In this document: piece by piece, positions 1 to 9,230 of the stretch
How the letters are laid out: each line of letters starts with the position of its first letter
How positions within the stretch are numbered: position 1 is the stretch's first letter
NCBI RefSeq assembly: GCF_030580675.1
Contig: NZ_JAUQUB010000001.1
Span: 1,488,001-1,552,000 of the forward strand
Direction of reading: 5' to 3'
DNA: 64,000 nt
Source of the DNA: Antiquaquibacter soli
Lineage (GTDB): Bacteria; Actinomycetota; Actinomycetes; Actinomycetales; Microbacteriaceae
Notes under the pieces: model-generated
Database searches by the model: none
The model's input: only the letters and a program-made list of their open reading frames with translations
Told to the model about the DNA's origin: nothing
Position numbers and translations under genes: made by a program

Positions 1-200
1 ATCGCTTCCTCGGCCTCGGCCACGGCGGCGCGCAGCTCGGCTTCGCGAGCCTTGTACCCGTCGACGACGGCCGCACCGAACTCGCGCGCCTTCGAGTCGA
101 CATCCTCGAAGAAGCGCTTGCCCTCGGGCGTCTTGGCGACCTGGTGAGCGACGACGAATCCGATGGCGACGCCGGCCACCAGCAGAAGAAGGCCCTTCAT
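1..200 (-). CDS. Small membrane-anchored protein, 3' end outside the window
   Basis: The first 66 codons of a gene that runs off the left edge are visible. The protein begins MKGLLLLVAGVAIGF, a hydrophobic segment of about 17 residues that should be a membrane anchor or uncleaved signal. A charged helical stretch rich in Lys, Arg, Glu and Ala follows. The ATG has a clean AGGAG ribosome site six bases upstream. The DUF948 gene lies 42 bp upstream on the same strand, so the two are probably cotranscribed. No catalytic motif is visible and I cannot assign a function. The layout resembles the short YtxH-like or DUF6167-like proteins next to DUF948 genes in Microbacteriaceae, which is recollection rather than proof. 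Confidence 0.7.
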   Translation of the reverse strand, partial: MKGLLLLVAGVAIGFVVAHQVAKTPEGKRFFEDVDSKAREFGAAVVDGYKAREAELRAAVAEAEEA

Positions 201-242
201 GACTGCTCCTAGAGTTCGTGCGGGAAAGCTGAGGCCTCCAGC

Positions 243-620
243 TTACTTCGTCGGCGCGGCGGACCTCCGGCCCTGCCGCAGTCCGACGATCGCCGCGCGA
301 ACCCCCGCCGAGAACCCGGCGATCTTGATGAGCGGTCCGCCGACGGTAGCCGCGAAGAGCGCGACGAGCGAAGAGACATTGCTGGTGGCCTCCTCGACAC
401 TGCTCGTGATCGCATCGACGCGAGCGAGTTGCTTGTTCGTCTCGCTGATCGTCGTCGTCGCCTCTTCGAGCAGCGGGGTCACATTCTCGCTGAGCCCGCG
501 GATGGCGGTGCTCGTCTCATCGAATACTCGGCCGAGCTTGACCAACGGCACGGCGAGGAGCCCGACGAGAACCGCGAAGATGCCGGCAGCGATGAGCCCG
601 GCGATGTCACCACCCGTCAT
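243..620 (-). CDS. DUF948 domain-containing protein
   Basis: This 125-residue protein has one N-terminal membrane segment (about residues 4-26). A long amphipathic helical region follows, with heptad-like spacing of Ile, Leu and Val and many Thr and Ser, as in DUF948 proteins. A second weakly hydrophobic patch and a basic tail close it. I chose the internal ATG at 620 rather than the longer frame to 653 because AGGAGG lies just upstream of it and it places the membrane segment at the N terminus. It lies between rpsD and another small membrane protein on the same strand. DUF948 proteins have no settled function; a cell-envelope or cytoskeletal accessory role is only a guess. Confidence 0.8.
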   Translation of the reverse strand: MTGGDIAGLIAAGIFAVLVGLLAVPLVKLGRVFDETSTAIRGLSENVTPLLEEATTTISETNKQLARVDAITSSVEEATSNVSSLVALFAATVGGPLIKIAGFSAGVRAAIVGLRQGRRSAAPTK

Positions 621-694
621 GGGAGTCCTCCTGGAAACAGCGAAGCGGGCCACCCGATCGGATGACCCGCTCCAGCGTAGAGCGAAATGCGGTA

Positions 695-1324
695 CTAGCG
701 CGCCGCGTAGTACTCGACGACGAGCTGCACTTCGCAGGTCACGGGGACCTCGGCACGCTTCGGACGACGAACCAGGCGGGCCTGGAGCTTGTCCAGCTCG
801 ACCTCGAGGTAGGCCGGGACCTTGGGGAGGACGTCGGCGTGACCGCCGGCGGCGGCGACCTGGAAGACCTCGAGGCCCTCGCTGCGCTCCTTGACATGGA
901 TGAGCTGACCCGGCTTCACGCGGAAGGACGGGCGGTCGACGAGCTTGCCGTCGACGAGGATGTGGCGGTGCACGACGAGCTGGCGCGCCTGCGCGGTCGT
1001 GCGGGCGAACCCGGCACGGAGCACGAGGGCGTCCAGACGCATCTCGAGCTGCTCGACGAGGTTCTCACCGGTCAGGCCCGCCGTCTTGCGCGCCTCCTCG
1101 AACTGGATGCGCAGCTGCTTCTCGCGGATGCCGTACTGCTCGCGCAGGCGCTGCTTCTCGCGGAGGCGCACGGCGTAGTCGCTGTCGGCCTTGCGCTTGG
1201 TGCGGCCGTGCTCGCCGGGAGCGTAGGGGCGCTTCTCGAGGTACTTGGCCGCCTTCGGGGTGAGGGCGATGCCGAGAGCGCGGGAGAGACGGACCTTGCG
1301 GCGGTCCTGGGACTTCGTGGGCAT
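695..1324 (-). CDS. rpsD: 30S ribosomal protein S4
   Basis: This is a full-length 209-residue S4, a primary 16S rRNA-binding protein of the small subunit. It begins MPTKSQDRRKVRLSRALG, the usual actinobacterial S4 N terminus. The S4 RNA-binding fold follows, with the motif RLDALVLRAGFA and then RQLVVHRHILVDG, and the tail ends VEYYAAR. The ATG at 1324 matches family length; the frame stays open 14 codons further upstream, but those codons have no ribosome site. It stands alone, away from the rpsM-rpsK-rpoA operon, as is common in Microbacteriaceae. A leader of up to 168 bases separates it from rarA. Confidence 0.97.
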   Translation of the reverse strand: MPTKSQDRRKVRLSRALGIALTPKAAKYLEKRPYAPGEHGRTKRKADSDYAVRLREKQRLREQYGIREKQLRIQFEEARKTAGLTGENLVEQLEMRLDALVLRAGFARTTAQARQLVVHRHILVDGKLVDRPSFRVKPGQLIHVKERSEGLEVFQVAAAGGHADVLPKVPAYLEVELDKLQARLVRRPKRAEVPVTCEVQLVVEYYAAR

Positions 1325-1492
1325 GGTGGAGCCTTTCGCTACGTGGCCGCGGCGATCGCGGCTCACGGACGTGCATCCGGCCTCTCTCCTGATCGGACAC
1401 GCACGTCGGGGCGCGCCGGGAGCACTGCTTCGAGGAAGGGGATGTGTCCGGCGTCCAGCCGAACCCGACTACTTTACCAGAACAGCGGCCCG

Positions 1493-2824
1493 TCAGGTGC
1501 CGCGGATGATCGCACGCAGCTTCTCCAGGCGAGCGGCGACGTCGCGCTCGTTCCCATTGCTGCTCGGTGAGTAGTACTCGGTGCCCACGAGTTCATCGGG
1601 AAGGTACTGCTGGCGAGCCACGCCGAACTCCGCGTCGTGGGAGTACACGTAGCCCTTGCCGTGGCCGAGACGCTTCGCCCCCGGATAGTGCGCGTCGCGC
1701 AAGTGCTTCGGCACGCGCCCGATGCGTCCCGCTCGGACGTCGGCGATCGCGGCATCCAGGGCGACATAGGCTGCGTTCGACTTGGGGGCCGTCGCGAGGT
1801 AGACGACCGCTTCCGCGAGCGGGATGCGCCCCTCCGGCATCCCGATGAACTGGACGGCGTCAGCGGCGGCCGTCGCGACGAGCAGCGCTTGTGGGTCGGC
1901 CATCCCGACATCCTCCGCCGCGCTGATGATCACCCGGCGCGCGATGAACCGCGGGTCCTCCCCCGCCTCGATCATCCGGGCGAGGTAGTGCAGCGCGGCA
2001 TCGACGTCGGAGCCTCGCACCGACTTGATGAAGGCACTGATGACGTCGTAGTGCTCGTCGCCCTGGCGGTCGTACCTCAGGAGCGCGCGATCGACGGCGG
2101 AGGCCACGATCTCGGGCGTCACGACAGGAAGCGCCGGACCCTCCGCCGCCGCTGCGGCAGCATAGGCCGACGCCTCAAGGGCGGTGAGTGCGCGGCGCGC
2201 ATCGCCGGAGGCGAGCCGCACGATCGCCGCGCGGGCGTCAGCCGAGAGCTCCACCGCTCCGCGGAGCCCGCGCTCATCGACGAGGGCACGATCGACGAGC
2301 TCGCCGAGATCGTCGTCGCTCAGCGGTTCGAGGGTGAGCAGCAGGGACCGCGACAGGAGCGGGGAGATGACCGAGAAGGAGGGGTTCTCGGTCGTCGCCG
2401 CGACGAGGATGACCCACCCGTTCTCGACGCCGGGCAGCAGGGCGTCCTGCTGGGCCTTCGTGAACCGGTGGATCTCGTCCAGGAACAGGACCGTGGACAG
2501 CCCGTAGAGGTCGCGCGCCGAGAGGGCCTCCTCCATCACCTGGCGCACGTCGCGAACGCCGGCCGTGACCGCCGACAGCTCGACGAACTTCCGGCCCGAG
2601 CTCTGCGCAATCGCCTTCGCGAGGGTCGTCTTGCCGGTTCCCGGCGGCCCCCAGAGGATGATCGAGACCGAGCTCTGCTCGCCCGCCGTGCTGCGGGCGA
2701 GCGCCACGAGCGGCGAGCCCGGGGTGAGGAGGTGCTTCTGACCGACCACCTCGTCGAGCGTGCGCGGTCGCATCCGGACGGCCAGCGGGGTCGCGCCCGA
2801 GTTCAGGCCCGGCTGAGCATCCAT
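1493..2824 (-). CDS. rarA: Replication-associated recombination protein A (RarA/MgsA AAA+ ATPase)
   Basis: This 443-residue AAA+ ATPase of the clamp-loader clade acts at stalled replication forks together with SSB and recombination proteins. The Walker A motif GPPGTGKT is at residues 59-66 and Walker B LFLDEIHR at about 113-120. The sensor-1 stretch ATTENPSF follows, and the C-terminal tetramerisation part contains [17 protein letters not shown], which is diagnostic of the RarA/WRNIP1 family. The tail [20 protein letters not shown] is typical. Length matches the family. It is divergent from the cyclophilin gene across 97 bp and precedes rpsD on the same strand. Confidence 0.95.
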   Translation of the reverse strand: MDAQPGLNSGATPLAVRMRPRTLDEVVGQKHLLTPGSPLVALARSTAGEQSSVSIILWGPPGTGKTTLAKAIAQSSGRKFVELSAVTAGVRDVRQVMEEALSARDLYGLSTVLFLDEIHRFTKAQQDALLPGVENGWVILVAATTENPSFSVISPLLSRSLLLTLEPLSDDDLGELVDRALVDERGLRGAVELSADARAAIVRLASGDARRALTALEASAYAAAAAAEGPALPVVTPEIVASAVDRALLRYDRQGDEHYDVISAFIKSVRGSDVDAALHYLARMIEAGEDPRFIARRVIISAAEDVGMADPQALLVATAAADAVQFIGMPEGRIPLAEAVVYLATAPKSNAAYVALDAAIADVRAGRIGRVPKHLRDAHYPGAKRLGHGKGYVYSHDAEFGVARQQYLPDELVGTEYYSPSSNGNERDVAARLEKLRAIIRGT

Positions 2825-2921
2825 GCCGCCATCGTAATCCGGACCGCCGTCAGCGTTTTGCCCGCTGCCCGGCCCTCGTCGTAGGGTTCACTGACCCCAC
2901 CATCGTTTCTCGAGGAGCACC

Positions 2922-3710
2922 GTGGCACCCAGCAAGAACACCGAGCGCGAGGCACGCGAGGCTCGGGAGCGCCTGCGCCGGTACAACGCACGCCAGGCTG
3001 TCCACGAGAACCGGCTCACCCGCCGCCGTCGCGACAACATCATCGCGATCATCGGCGTGGTCGCGGTCGCCGCGGCCGCAACCGGCCTCCAGCTCTTCTA
3101 TTTCAACGGCGGCCCCGGTACACCGACGCCGGTCCCCTCGGCGTCGGAGACCCTGGCACCGGAGGGGCAGAACGTCGGCAACGTCCCCGAGCCGGGTTTC
3201 GCCGAGGGCAAGACCTACACGGGGACCCTGGTGCTCAACGGCGACGTCACCCTCGGCGTGACGCTCGACGCCGCCCTCGCACCGCAAGCGGTGTCGTCGA
3301 TCCTCGCCGACTCCCTCACCGGGTACTACGTCGACAAGACCTGCCACCGACTCGTGACCGGCACCGCAGGGCTCATCCAGTGCGGTTCCCTCGACGGCAC
3401 CGGCGCCACGGACCCCAGCTACAGCTACGGGCCCATCGAGAACGCCCCTGCGGACGGTCTGTACCCCGCCGGGACGATCGCGATGGCCCGGGCCGGCAAC
3501 GACGCCTACAGCAACGGTCGACAGTTCTTCATCGTCTTCCAGGACACCACCCTGCCTGCGGACAGCGCGGGCGGCTACACGGTCGTGGGCCAGGTGACGT
3601 CGGGGCTCGACGACCTCGTGTCGAAGATCGCGGACGCGGGTGCCGTCGACGGCGCGAGCGATGGCGCCCCCGTCGTTCCCACGACGATCACGAGCTTCAC
3701 GATCCAGTAA
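2922..3710 (+). CDS. Membrane-anchored cyclophilin-type peptidyl-prolyl isomerase
   Basis: This 262-residue protein has a very basic cytoplasmic N terminus, one transmembrane segment (about residues 40-60), a Pro/Thr/Ser linker and then a cyclophilin domain (about 95-262). The domain includes MARAGNDAYSNGRQFFIVF, the equivalent of the conserved MA...GSQFFI core. It should catalyse cis-trans isomerisation of prolyl bonds in exported proteins on the outer face of the membrane. In the stretch before the core, GLIQCGSLDGTG replaces the usual F-x-I-Q-G-G-D motif, so activity may be reduced. The GTG start has a GAGGAG site. It is followed at 86 bp by the DUF349 gene on the same strand. Confidence 0.9.
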   Translation: MAPSKNTEREAREARERLRRYNARQAVHENRLTRRRRDNIIAIIGVVAVAAAATGLQLFYFNGGPGTPTPVPSASETLAPEGQNVGNVPEPGFAEGKTYTGTLVLNGDVTLGVTLDAALAPQAVSSILADSLTGYYVDKTCHRLVTGTAGLIQCGSLDGTGATDPSYSYGPIENAPADGLYPAGTIAMARAGNDAYSNGRQFFIVFQDTTLPADSAGGYTVVGQVTSGLDDLVSKIADAGAVDGASDGAPVVPTTITSFTIQ

Positions 3711-3796
3711 CACCCGGCCGACGCCGAGGAGGGTGCCCTAAGCTGGTGACCGCCCGAAGCGTCCGAACGGGCACACAGCGCAGGCGAGGGATTGAC

Positions 3797-5026
3797 GTGA
3801 CAGACGAACAGGCTCCGTGGGGTCGTGTCGACGAGACCGGGACGGTCTTCGTCCGCGAGGCGGAGGGCGAGCGCGCCGTCGGCCAGTACCCGGATGGCAC
3901 GCCCGAGGAGGCCCTCGCCTACTTCGAGCGCAAGTACACCGAGCTCGCCGGCCAGGTCACCCTCCTCGAGCAACGCGCCCGTCGCGGCGCTCCCGCGGCC
4001 GACATCGCCAAGACGGTCTCGTCCTTGTCTTCGAGCATCGCGGGCGCGAATGCCGTCGGTGACCTCGCTTCCCTCCAACGCCGCCTTGAGGCCCTCGGCG
4101 GGACCGTGTCGGAGCTCACCGAGAAGCAGTCCGAGGAGGCGCGCGCCGCTGTCGCCGCGGCACTCGTCGAGCGCGAAGCCCTCGTTGCCGAAGCGGAGAA
4201 GCTCGCCGCCCAGGATCCTGCGAAGGCGCAGTGGAAGCAGGTCACCGCCGCCATCGACGACATCTTCGCCCGCTGGCAGAAGCACCAGGCGGAGGGACCT
4301 CGCCTCCCGAAGAACGAGGCCAACGAACTGTGGAAGCGGTTCCGCGCGGCGCGCACCACCATCGACACCCACCGCAAGGCGTTCTTCGCCGAGTTGGACA
4401 GCGTGCACCGCGATGCGCGCGCCGCGAAGCAGCGCCTCGTCGAACGAGCCGAAGCGCTGGTCCCGCAGGGTGCGGACGGCATCGGCGCCTACCGCTCCCT
4501 GCTCGACGAGTGGAAGCGCGCGGGTCGGGCCGGCAAGAAGGTCGACGACAGCCTGTGGGCCAAGTTCAAGGCCGCCGGGGACGCGATCTACGCCGCGAAG
4601 TCGGAGATCGACGCTCGCGACAATGTCGAGTTCGAGGCGAACCTGGCACTCAAGCTCGAGCTGCTCGCCGAGGCCGAACCCCTGCTGACCGAGACCGATC
4701 GGGCCAAGGCCAAGGACGCCCTGCTGAAGATACAGACCCGGTGGGATGCGATCGGCAAGGTGCCGCGCGATCAGGTGCGCGTCATCGAGGACCGGCTCCG
4801 CAAGGTCGAGGCGGCCGTCCGGAAGCTCGACGAGGAGCACTGGAACCGGACCAACCCGGAGCGGCAGGAGCGCGAGCAGGGCTTCCTGGGCCAGCTCAAC
4901 GAGGCCATCGCCAAGCTCGAGCGCGAACTCGATGACGCCAAGGCCTCCGGAGACAAGAAGAAGATCGCCGCGGCGCAGGAAGCGCTCGACGCTCGCCGCG
5001 CGTGGCTCGGCGCCCTCTCCAACTAG
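3797..5026 (+). CDS. DUF349 domain-containing protein
   Basis: This 409-residue, highly charged, helical protein carries about three copies of the DUF349 repeat. Each copy has a W-K or W-D core, for example QWKQVTAAIDDIFARW, EWKRAGRAGKKVDDSLW and RWDAIGKVPRDQVRVIEDRL. The ends are predicted coiled coil. I chose the GTG at 3797 (VTDEQAPWGRV) because GAGGG lies six bases upstream; the same frame is open to 3380, but that part overlaps the cyclophilin gene. The family is widespread in actinobacteria and the repeats recall nucleic-acid or ribosome-associated helical bundles, but its biochemical role is not established. No enzyme motif is visible. Confidence 0.9.
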   Translation: MTDEQAPWGRVDETGTVFVREAEGERAVGQYPDGTPEEALAYFERKYTELAGQVTLLEQRARRGAPAADIAKTVSSLSSSIAGANAVGDLASLQRRLEALGGTVSELTEKQSEEARAAVAAALVEREALVAEAEKLAAQDPAKAQWKQVTAAIDDIFARWQKHQAEGPRLPKNEANELWKRFRAARTTIDTHRKAFFAELDSVHRDARAAKQRLVERAEALVPQGADGIGAYRSLLDEWKRAGRAGKKVDDSLWAKFKAAGDAIYAAKSEIDARDNVEFEANLALKLELLAEAEPLLTETDRAKAKDALLKIQTRWDAIGKVPRDQVRVIEDRLRKVEAAVRKLDEEHWNRTNPERQEREQGFLGQLNEAIAKLERELDDAKASGDKKKIAAAQEALDARRAWLGALSN

Positions 5027-5099
5027 CGCCGGCCCAGAGTTATCCACCGATAACGATCGACAGCGATCGCCATCGGGCGACGCCGACGAGCATGGGCTC

Positions 5100-5639
5100 A
5101 TGGCCCGACTCCCCGCTGTGCTCTCCACCGATGATCTCCCCCTCGCCGAGCTGAGCGCCCTCCGGTGCGACGGCGTGCTCGTCCGGGTCGGGTCGTGCTA
5201 CACCCCGGTCGACCAACCGGACGGCACGGGCATCCGGGCCATCGCGGCCGCGCACGGCATGCACGAGCGGATGATCGCGGAGCGGATGACCGCCGCGTGG
5301 ATCTGGGGTGCGCGCGACGAGGCGCCGACGCCCCACCAGTTCTGCACCGATCTCGGTGCCCGGGTCTCGCACCAGGTGCGGCCGTGGCTCGAGCTGCGTG
5401 AGGTGGTTCTCTCCCCCATGGACATCGCGATGGTCGGCGACCTGGCCGTCACGACACCCGCGCGTACGCTCGCCGACCTGGCGCGATTCCAGCCCGAGTG
5501 GGGCCCGCTCGAGCAGTCGATCGCCGAACGGCTCTCCGCCCTCGCCGACGACCCCGGAGCTGTGCGGGAGGACCTCGAGCGCACGAAGCTCCCGCACAAG
5601 AACCGGGCGATGGCCCGACTGGGGATCAGCCCGAGTTGA
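5100..5639 (+). CDS. AbiEi-antitoxin-like protein, orphan
   Basis: This 179-residue protein starts MARLPAVLSTDDLPLAEL. It has the layout of the type IV toxin-antitoxin AbiEi-like proteins common in Microbacteriaceae: a short winged-helix-like N-terminal part, then a core with RMTAAWIWGA and a later TTPARTLADLARF motif. No AbiEii-like nucleotidyltransferase toxin gene is adjacent. It sits between the DUF349 gene and relA, and its last 14 bases overlap the 3' end of relA in convergent orientation. It may be a domesticated DNA-binding protein rather than an antitoxin. The family call is from pattern memory; the gene itself is well supported by codon use and context. Confidence 0.65.
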   Translation: MARLPAVLSTDDLPLAELSALRCDGVLVRVGSCYTPVDQPDGTGIRAIAAAHGMHERMIAERMTAAWIWGARDEAPTPHQFCTDLGARVSHQVRPWLELREVVLSPMDIAMVGDLAVTTPARTLADLARFQPEWGPLEQSIAERLSALADDPGAVREDLERTKLPHKNRAMARLGISPS

Positions 5640-7875
5640 CCCGGTAGACGTCGTAGACGGCGTCGATCCGGCGCACCGCGTTGAGCACGCGGTCGAGGTG
5701 GGTGGTGTCGCCCATCTCGAAGACGAAGCGGCTGAGCGCGAGGCGCTCGCTCGACGTCGAGACGGTCGCGGAGAGGATGTTGACGTGGTTCTCGCTGAGG
5801 ACACGGGTCACGTCCGAGAGCAGGCCAGAGCGGTCGAGCGCCTCCACCTGGATCTGCACGAGGAACACCGTCTTCGAGTTGGGCGCCCACTCCACGTCGA
5901 TCATCCGCTCCGGTTCCTGGAGCAACGTCTTGACGTTGTTGCAGTCCTGCCGGTGCACGGACACGCCCGCGCCGCGGGTGACGAAGCCCACGATGTCATC
6001 CCCCGGAACCGGCGTGCAGCACTTGGCGAGCTTGACGAGGATGTCGGGGGCGCCGCGCACGAGGACCCCCGAGTCGCTGTTCTTGAGCGCCCGGCTCCGA
6101 GCCTTGGGGACGAACGTGAGGTCGTCCTCGTTCTCCGCCTCGGTGTGCAGCGAGGCGACGACCTTCTCGATGACCGACTGCGTGGAGATGTGCCCCTCGC
6201 CGACCGCCGCATAGAGCGCCGAGACGTCGTCGTAGCGCATCTGAGCAGCGACGGCGGCAAACGAGTCCTGGCTCATGAGCTTCTGGAGGGGAAGGTTCTG
6301 CTTGCGCATCGCTCGCGCGATCGCATCCTTGCCCTGCTCGATCGCCTCGTCGCGGCGCTCCTTCGTGAACCACGCCCGGATCTTGTTGCGGGCGCGAGTG
6401 CTCTTGACGAAGTTGAGCCAGTCCTGGCTGGGTGCCGCATCGGGGTTCTTCGACGTGAAGACCTCCACCGAATCCCCGCTCTGGAGAGTGGACTCGAGCG
6501 GAACGAGCCGACCATTGACCTTCGCGCCCATCGTGCGGTGCCCGACCTCGGTGTGGACGGCGTAGGCAAAATCTACGGGCGTAGCGCCTGCGGGGAGGCC
6601 GATCACCTTGCCCTGAGGCGTGAAGACGTAGACCTCCTTCGCACCGATCTCGAAGCGCAGGCTGTCGAGGAACTCCCCCGGGTCCTCCGTCTCGGCTTGC
6701 CAGTCGGTGATGTGGGCGAGCCACGCCATGTCGGTATCGACAGATGTCGTGGCGCCGTCGTCCCCTTTGCCGCCGGCGACACGCTCCTTGTACTTCCAGT
6801 GCGCGGCGACTCCGAACTCGGCCCGCTGGTGCATCTCGTGGGTGCGGATCTGGATCTCGACCGCCTTGCCCTGAGGACCGATCACGGTCGTGTGCAGCGA
6901 TTGGTAGAGGTTGAACTTCGGCGTGGCGATGTAGTCCTTGAAGCGACCGGGAATCGGGTTCCACCGCGCGTGGATCGAGCCGAGGACGGCGTAGCAGTCG
7001 CGAACGGAATTGACGAGCACGCGGATGCCCACCAGGTCGTAGATCTCGTCGAAGTCGCGGCCACGCACGATCATCTTCTGGTAGATCGAGTAGTACTGCT
7101 TCGGCCGACCCGCCACGGTTCCCTTGATCTTCGACGCCTTGAGGTCGTCATTGACCGCGTCGATGACCTGCTGCATGAACTGCTCGCGCTGCGGAGTGCG
7201 CTTCGTCACGAGGCTCTCGATCTCGACGTAGAGCTTCGGGTGGAGTACGGCGAACGACAGGTCCTCGAGCTCGAGCTTGATGGCCTGGATCCCGAGCCGA
7301 TGCGCCAATGGGGCGTAGATCTCGAGCGTCTCGGTCGCCTTACGAGTCGCGGATGCCTCCTCGACGAACCCCCACGTCCGCGCGTTGTGCAGCCGGTCCG
7401 CAAGCTTGATCACGAGCACGCGAATGTCCTTGGACATCGCCACGACCATCTTCCGCACGGTCTCGGCCTGGGCGCTGTCGCCGTACTTGAGTTTGTCGAG
7501 CTTGGTGACGCCATCGACGAGCATCGCGATCTCGTCTCCGAAGTCGCGACGGAGCAGGTCGAGCGAGTAGTCGGTGTCCTCGACGGTGTCGTGCAGCAGC
7601 GCCGCCGCCACCGTCTTGGAACCGATGCCGAGATCAGCGAGGATCTGCGCGACCGCGACGGGATGCGTGATGTACGGTTCGCCGCTCTTGCGCAGCTGAC
7701 CGCGGTGCGCGCGCTCTGCGGCGGTGTAGGCGCGCTCGATGAGGGCGACGTCGGCCTTGGGGTGGTGCATCCGCACGGTCTTGATCAAGCGATCGACGGC
7801 CCCCGCCGGCTGGGCCCGGGAGAACAGCCGTGGCAAGAGCGTGCGCAGGGAGGCGGTCGACTGAGTCTCGGTCAT
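5626..7875 (-). CDS. relA: Bifunctional (p)ppGpp synthetase/hydrolase RelA/SpoT (Rel)
   Basis: This 749-residue Rel protein makes pppGpp or ppGpp from ATP and GTP or GDP, and hydrolyses it, controlling the stringent response at the ribosome. The HD hydrolase domain contains HDTVEDT (His-Asp at residues 95-96), so hydrolysis should be retained. The synthetase domain contains GRPKQYYSIYQKM (about 256-268) and GIRVLV. A TGS domain follows (FTPQGKVIGLPAGATPVDFAY), then the helical/zinc-finger region with AKCCTPVPGDDIVGF, and a C-terminal ACT domain (about 675-749). Length is normal. It is the last gene of the minus-strand run from yajC through secDF and the rhodanese gene. Confidence 0.97.
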   Translation of the reverse strand: MTETQSTASLRTLLPRLFSRAQPAGAVDRLIKTVRMHHPKADVALIERAYTAAERAHRGQLRKSGEPYITHPVAVAQILADLGIGSKTVAAALLHDTVEDTDYSLDLLRRDFGDEIAMLVDGVTKLDKLKYGDSAQAETVRKMVVAMSKDIRVLVIKLADRLHNARTWGFVEEASATRKATETLEIYAPLAHRLGIQAIKLELEDLSFAVLHPKLYVEIESLVTKRTPQREQFMQQVIDAVNDDLKASKIKGTVAGRPKQYYSIYQKMIVRGRDFDEIYDLVGIRVLVNSVRDCYAVLGSIHARWNPIPGRFKDYIATPKFNLYQSLHTTVIGPQGKAVEIQIRTHEMHQRAEFGVAAHWKYKERVAGGKGDDGATTSVDTDMAWLAHITDWQAETEDPGEFLDSLRFEIGAKEVYVFTPQGKVIGLPAGATPVDFAYAVHTEVGHRTMGAKVNGRLVPLESTLQSGDSVEVFTSKNPDAAPSQDWLNFVKSTRARNKIRAWFTKERRDEAIEQGKDAIARAMRKQNLPLQKLMSQDSFAAVAAQMRYDDVSALYAAVGEGHISTQSVIEKVVASLHTEAENEDDLTFVPKARSRALKNSDSGVLVRGAPDILVKLAKCCTPVPGDDIVGFVTRGAGVSVHRQDCNNVKTLLQEPERMIDVEWAPNSKTVFLVQIQVEALDRSGLLSDVTRVLSENHVNILSATVSTSSERLALSRFVFEMGDTTHLDRVLNAVRRIDAVYDVYRVNSG

Positions 7876-7908
7876 TCGTGCTCCTCCCGATTCAATTCTA
7901 AATCGGGT

Positions 7909-8229
7909 CTATCGAGCATCCGCGGTGACGACGGGGCCCCCCGCAGCCTGCCACGCGACCATGCCCCCCGCGACGTTGACTGCCTCGTGGCCGAGCTCGA
8001 GGAGCGCGGCGGTGACGCGCGCAGACCGCATACCGCTGTGGCAGATGACGAGGATCTCGCCCTCGGGGACGTCATCGAGCCGATTGCCGATCTCCGAGAG
8101 GGGCAGCAGGATTGCACTCGGCGCGTGGCCGGAATCCCACTCGTGCTGCTCGCGGACGTCGACGAGCACGGCGCCCTTCTCGACGGCGGCGATAGCCGCG
8201 TCGACGTCGATCTCGGGCAGGTCGTCCAT
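7909..8229 (-). CDS. Single-domain rhodanese-like protein
   Basis: This 106-residue protein is a single rhodanese domain, beginning with the ATG of MDDLPEIDVDAAIAAVEKGA. The active-site loop reads CHSGMRS, so the sulfur-carrying cysteine is present, and VDVREQHEWDSGHAPSAI is the usual preceding element. It could relay persulfide sulfur or act as a thiosulfate sulfurtransferase; the substrate cannot be read from sequence. The start codon lies two bases beyond the secF stop and relA follows after 33 bp, so it is probably cotranscribed with both. In many actinobacteria adenine phosphoribosyltransferase (apt) occupies this slot. Confidence 0.92.
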   Translation of the reverse strand: MDDLPEIDVDAAIAAVEKGAVLVDVREQHEWDSGHAPSAILLPLSEIGNRLDDVPEGEILVICHSGMRSARVTAALLELGHEAVNVAGGMVAWQAAGGPVVTADAR

Positions 8230-8231
8230 GG

Positions 8232-9230
8232 CTACTTCGCCGACGCGCCGCTCAGCGCCCGAGCTGCGAGCACCTTCTTCGTGTGCGCCTTGATCGCGGG
8301 CTCCCCTTCGCGCAACTGCGAGTACAACGGAGCAGCGATGAAGATCGTCGAGTACGTACCGACCACGATGCCGATGAAGAGCGCGAGCGAGATGTCGCGC
8401 AGTGTTCCCGCACCGAGCACATACGCGCCGATGAAGAGGATGGATGCGACGGGCAGGGCAGCCACCACACCAGTGTTGATCGATCGCACGAGCGTCTGGT
8501 TCACACCGAGGTTCACGGACTCCGCGAACGTTCGCCTCGATTCGTCCCCGTCCTCGGCCGTGTTCTCTCGGACCTTGTCGAAGACGACGACCGTGTCGTA
8601 GAGGGCGTACCCGAGGATAGTCAGGAAGCCGATGACCGCTGCGGGTGTGATCTCGAAGCCGAAGATGCCGTACACGCCCACGGTGATGATGATGACGTGG
8701 AAGAGCGAGAGGTTCGCGGCGAGGGCCATCTTCCAGGTACGGAAGTAGAGCGCCATGAACAGCGCGGCCACGAGGATGAACACGATGAGCGCCCGGATGG
8801 CGGCCCCCGTGATGTCCGCTCCCCAGGTCGGGCCGATGAAGGACGCGGCGACATCCGATACGGGTACGTCGTAGGCGGCGGCCAGGGCGTCGCGGACCTG
8901 GCCGGACTCCTCCTGCGTGAGCTGCTCGGTCTGAACGCGGATCGAGTTCGATCCGACGACGGAGACGCGCGGGTTCGCCTCGGCGACGACGCTGTTCACG
9001 GCGTCGGTGGCGAGCTGCTCCTCGACATCGGCAACCTCGGACACCACGAACTCCGAGCCACCCCGGAACTCGATGCCGAAGACGAAACCGCCCCGGAGGA
9101 TGGGGACGATGATCGAGACGAGGATCAGCACCGCGGCGATCGAGTACCACATTCGACGCTTGCCGACGAAGTCGATCGAGCGAGCGCCCGTGTAGAGGTC
9201 GTTGCCGAACTTGGCGAATGCGCCGGCCAT
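8232..9230 (-). CDS. secF: Protein translocase subunit SecF
   Basis: This 332-residue SecF partners SecD in the SecDF complex, which uses the proton gradient to help pull preproteins through SecYEG. Six membrane segments are recognisable: one near residues 28-46, then a periplasmic loop (about 50-135) and five more. Family signatures present include FGIEFRGGSEF in the first loop and ILGYALYDTVVVFDKVREN in the membrane core. The ATG overlaps the secD TGA by one base (TGATG), which indicates translational coupling. Length is normal. Confidence 0.96.
   Translation of the reverse strand: MAGAFAKFGNDLYTGARSIDFVGKRRMWYSIAAVLILVSIIVPILRGGFVFGIEFRGGSEFVVSEVADVEEQLATDAVNSVVAEANPRVSVVGSNSIRVQTEQLTQEESGQVRDALAAAYDVPVSDVAASFIGPTWGADITGAAIRALIVFILVAALFMALYFRTWKMALAANLSLFHVIIITVGVYGIFGFEITPAAVIGFLTILGYALYDTVVVFDKVRENTAEDGDESRRTFAESVNLGVNQTLVRSINTGVVAALPVASILFIGAYVLGAGTLRDISLALFIGIVVGTYSTIFIAAPLYSQLREGEPAIKAHTKKVLAARALSGASAK

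Noticed and set aside
1065-1400. A 111-codon minus-strand frame with AGGAGAGAGG near an internal ATG, overlapping rpsD
   Set aside because: Most of it lies inside rpsD in another frame and the product is an Arg/Pro-rich shadow. The purine-rich run may be chance.
5308-8601. A plus-strand open frame of nearly 1100 codons opposite relA, the rhodanese gene and part of secF
   Set aside because: It is antisense to proteins with clear motifs, its translation is rich in Arg, Asp, Val and Leu without any recognisable domain, and long antisense frames are expected in high-GC DNA.
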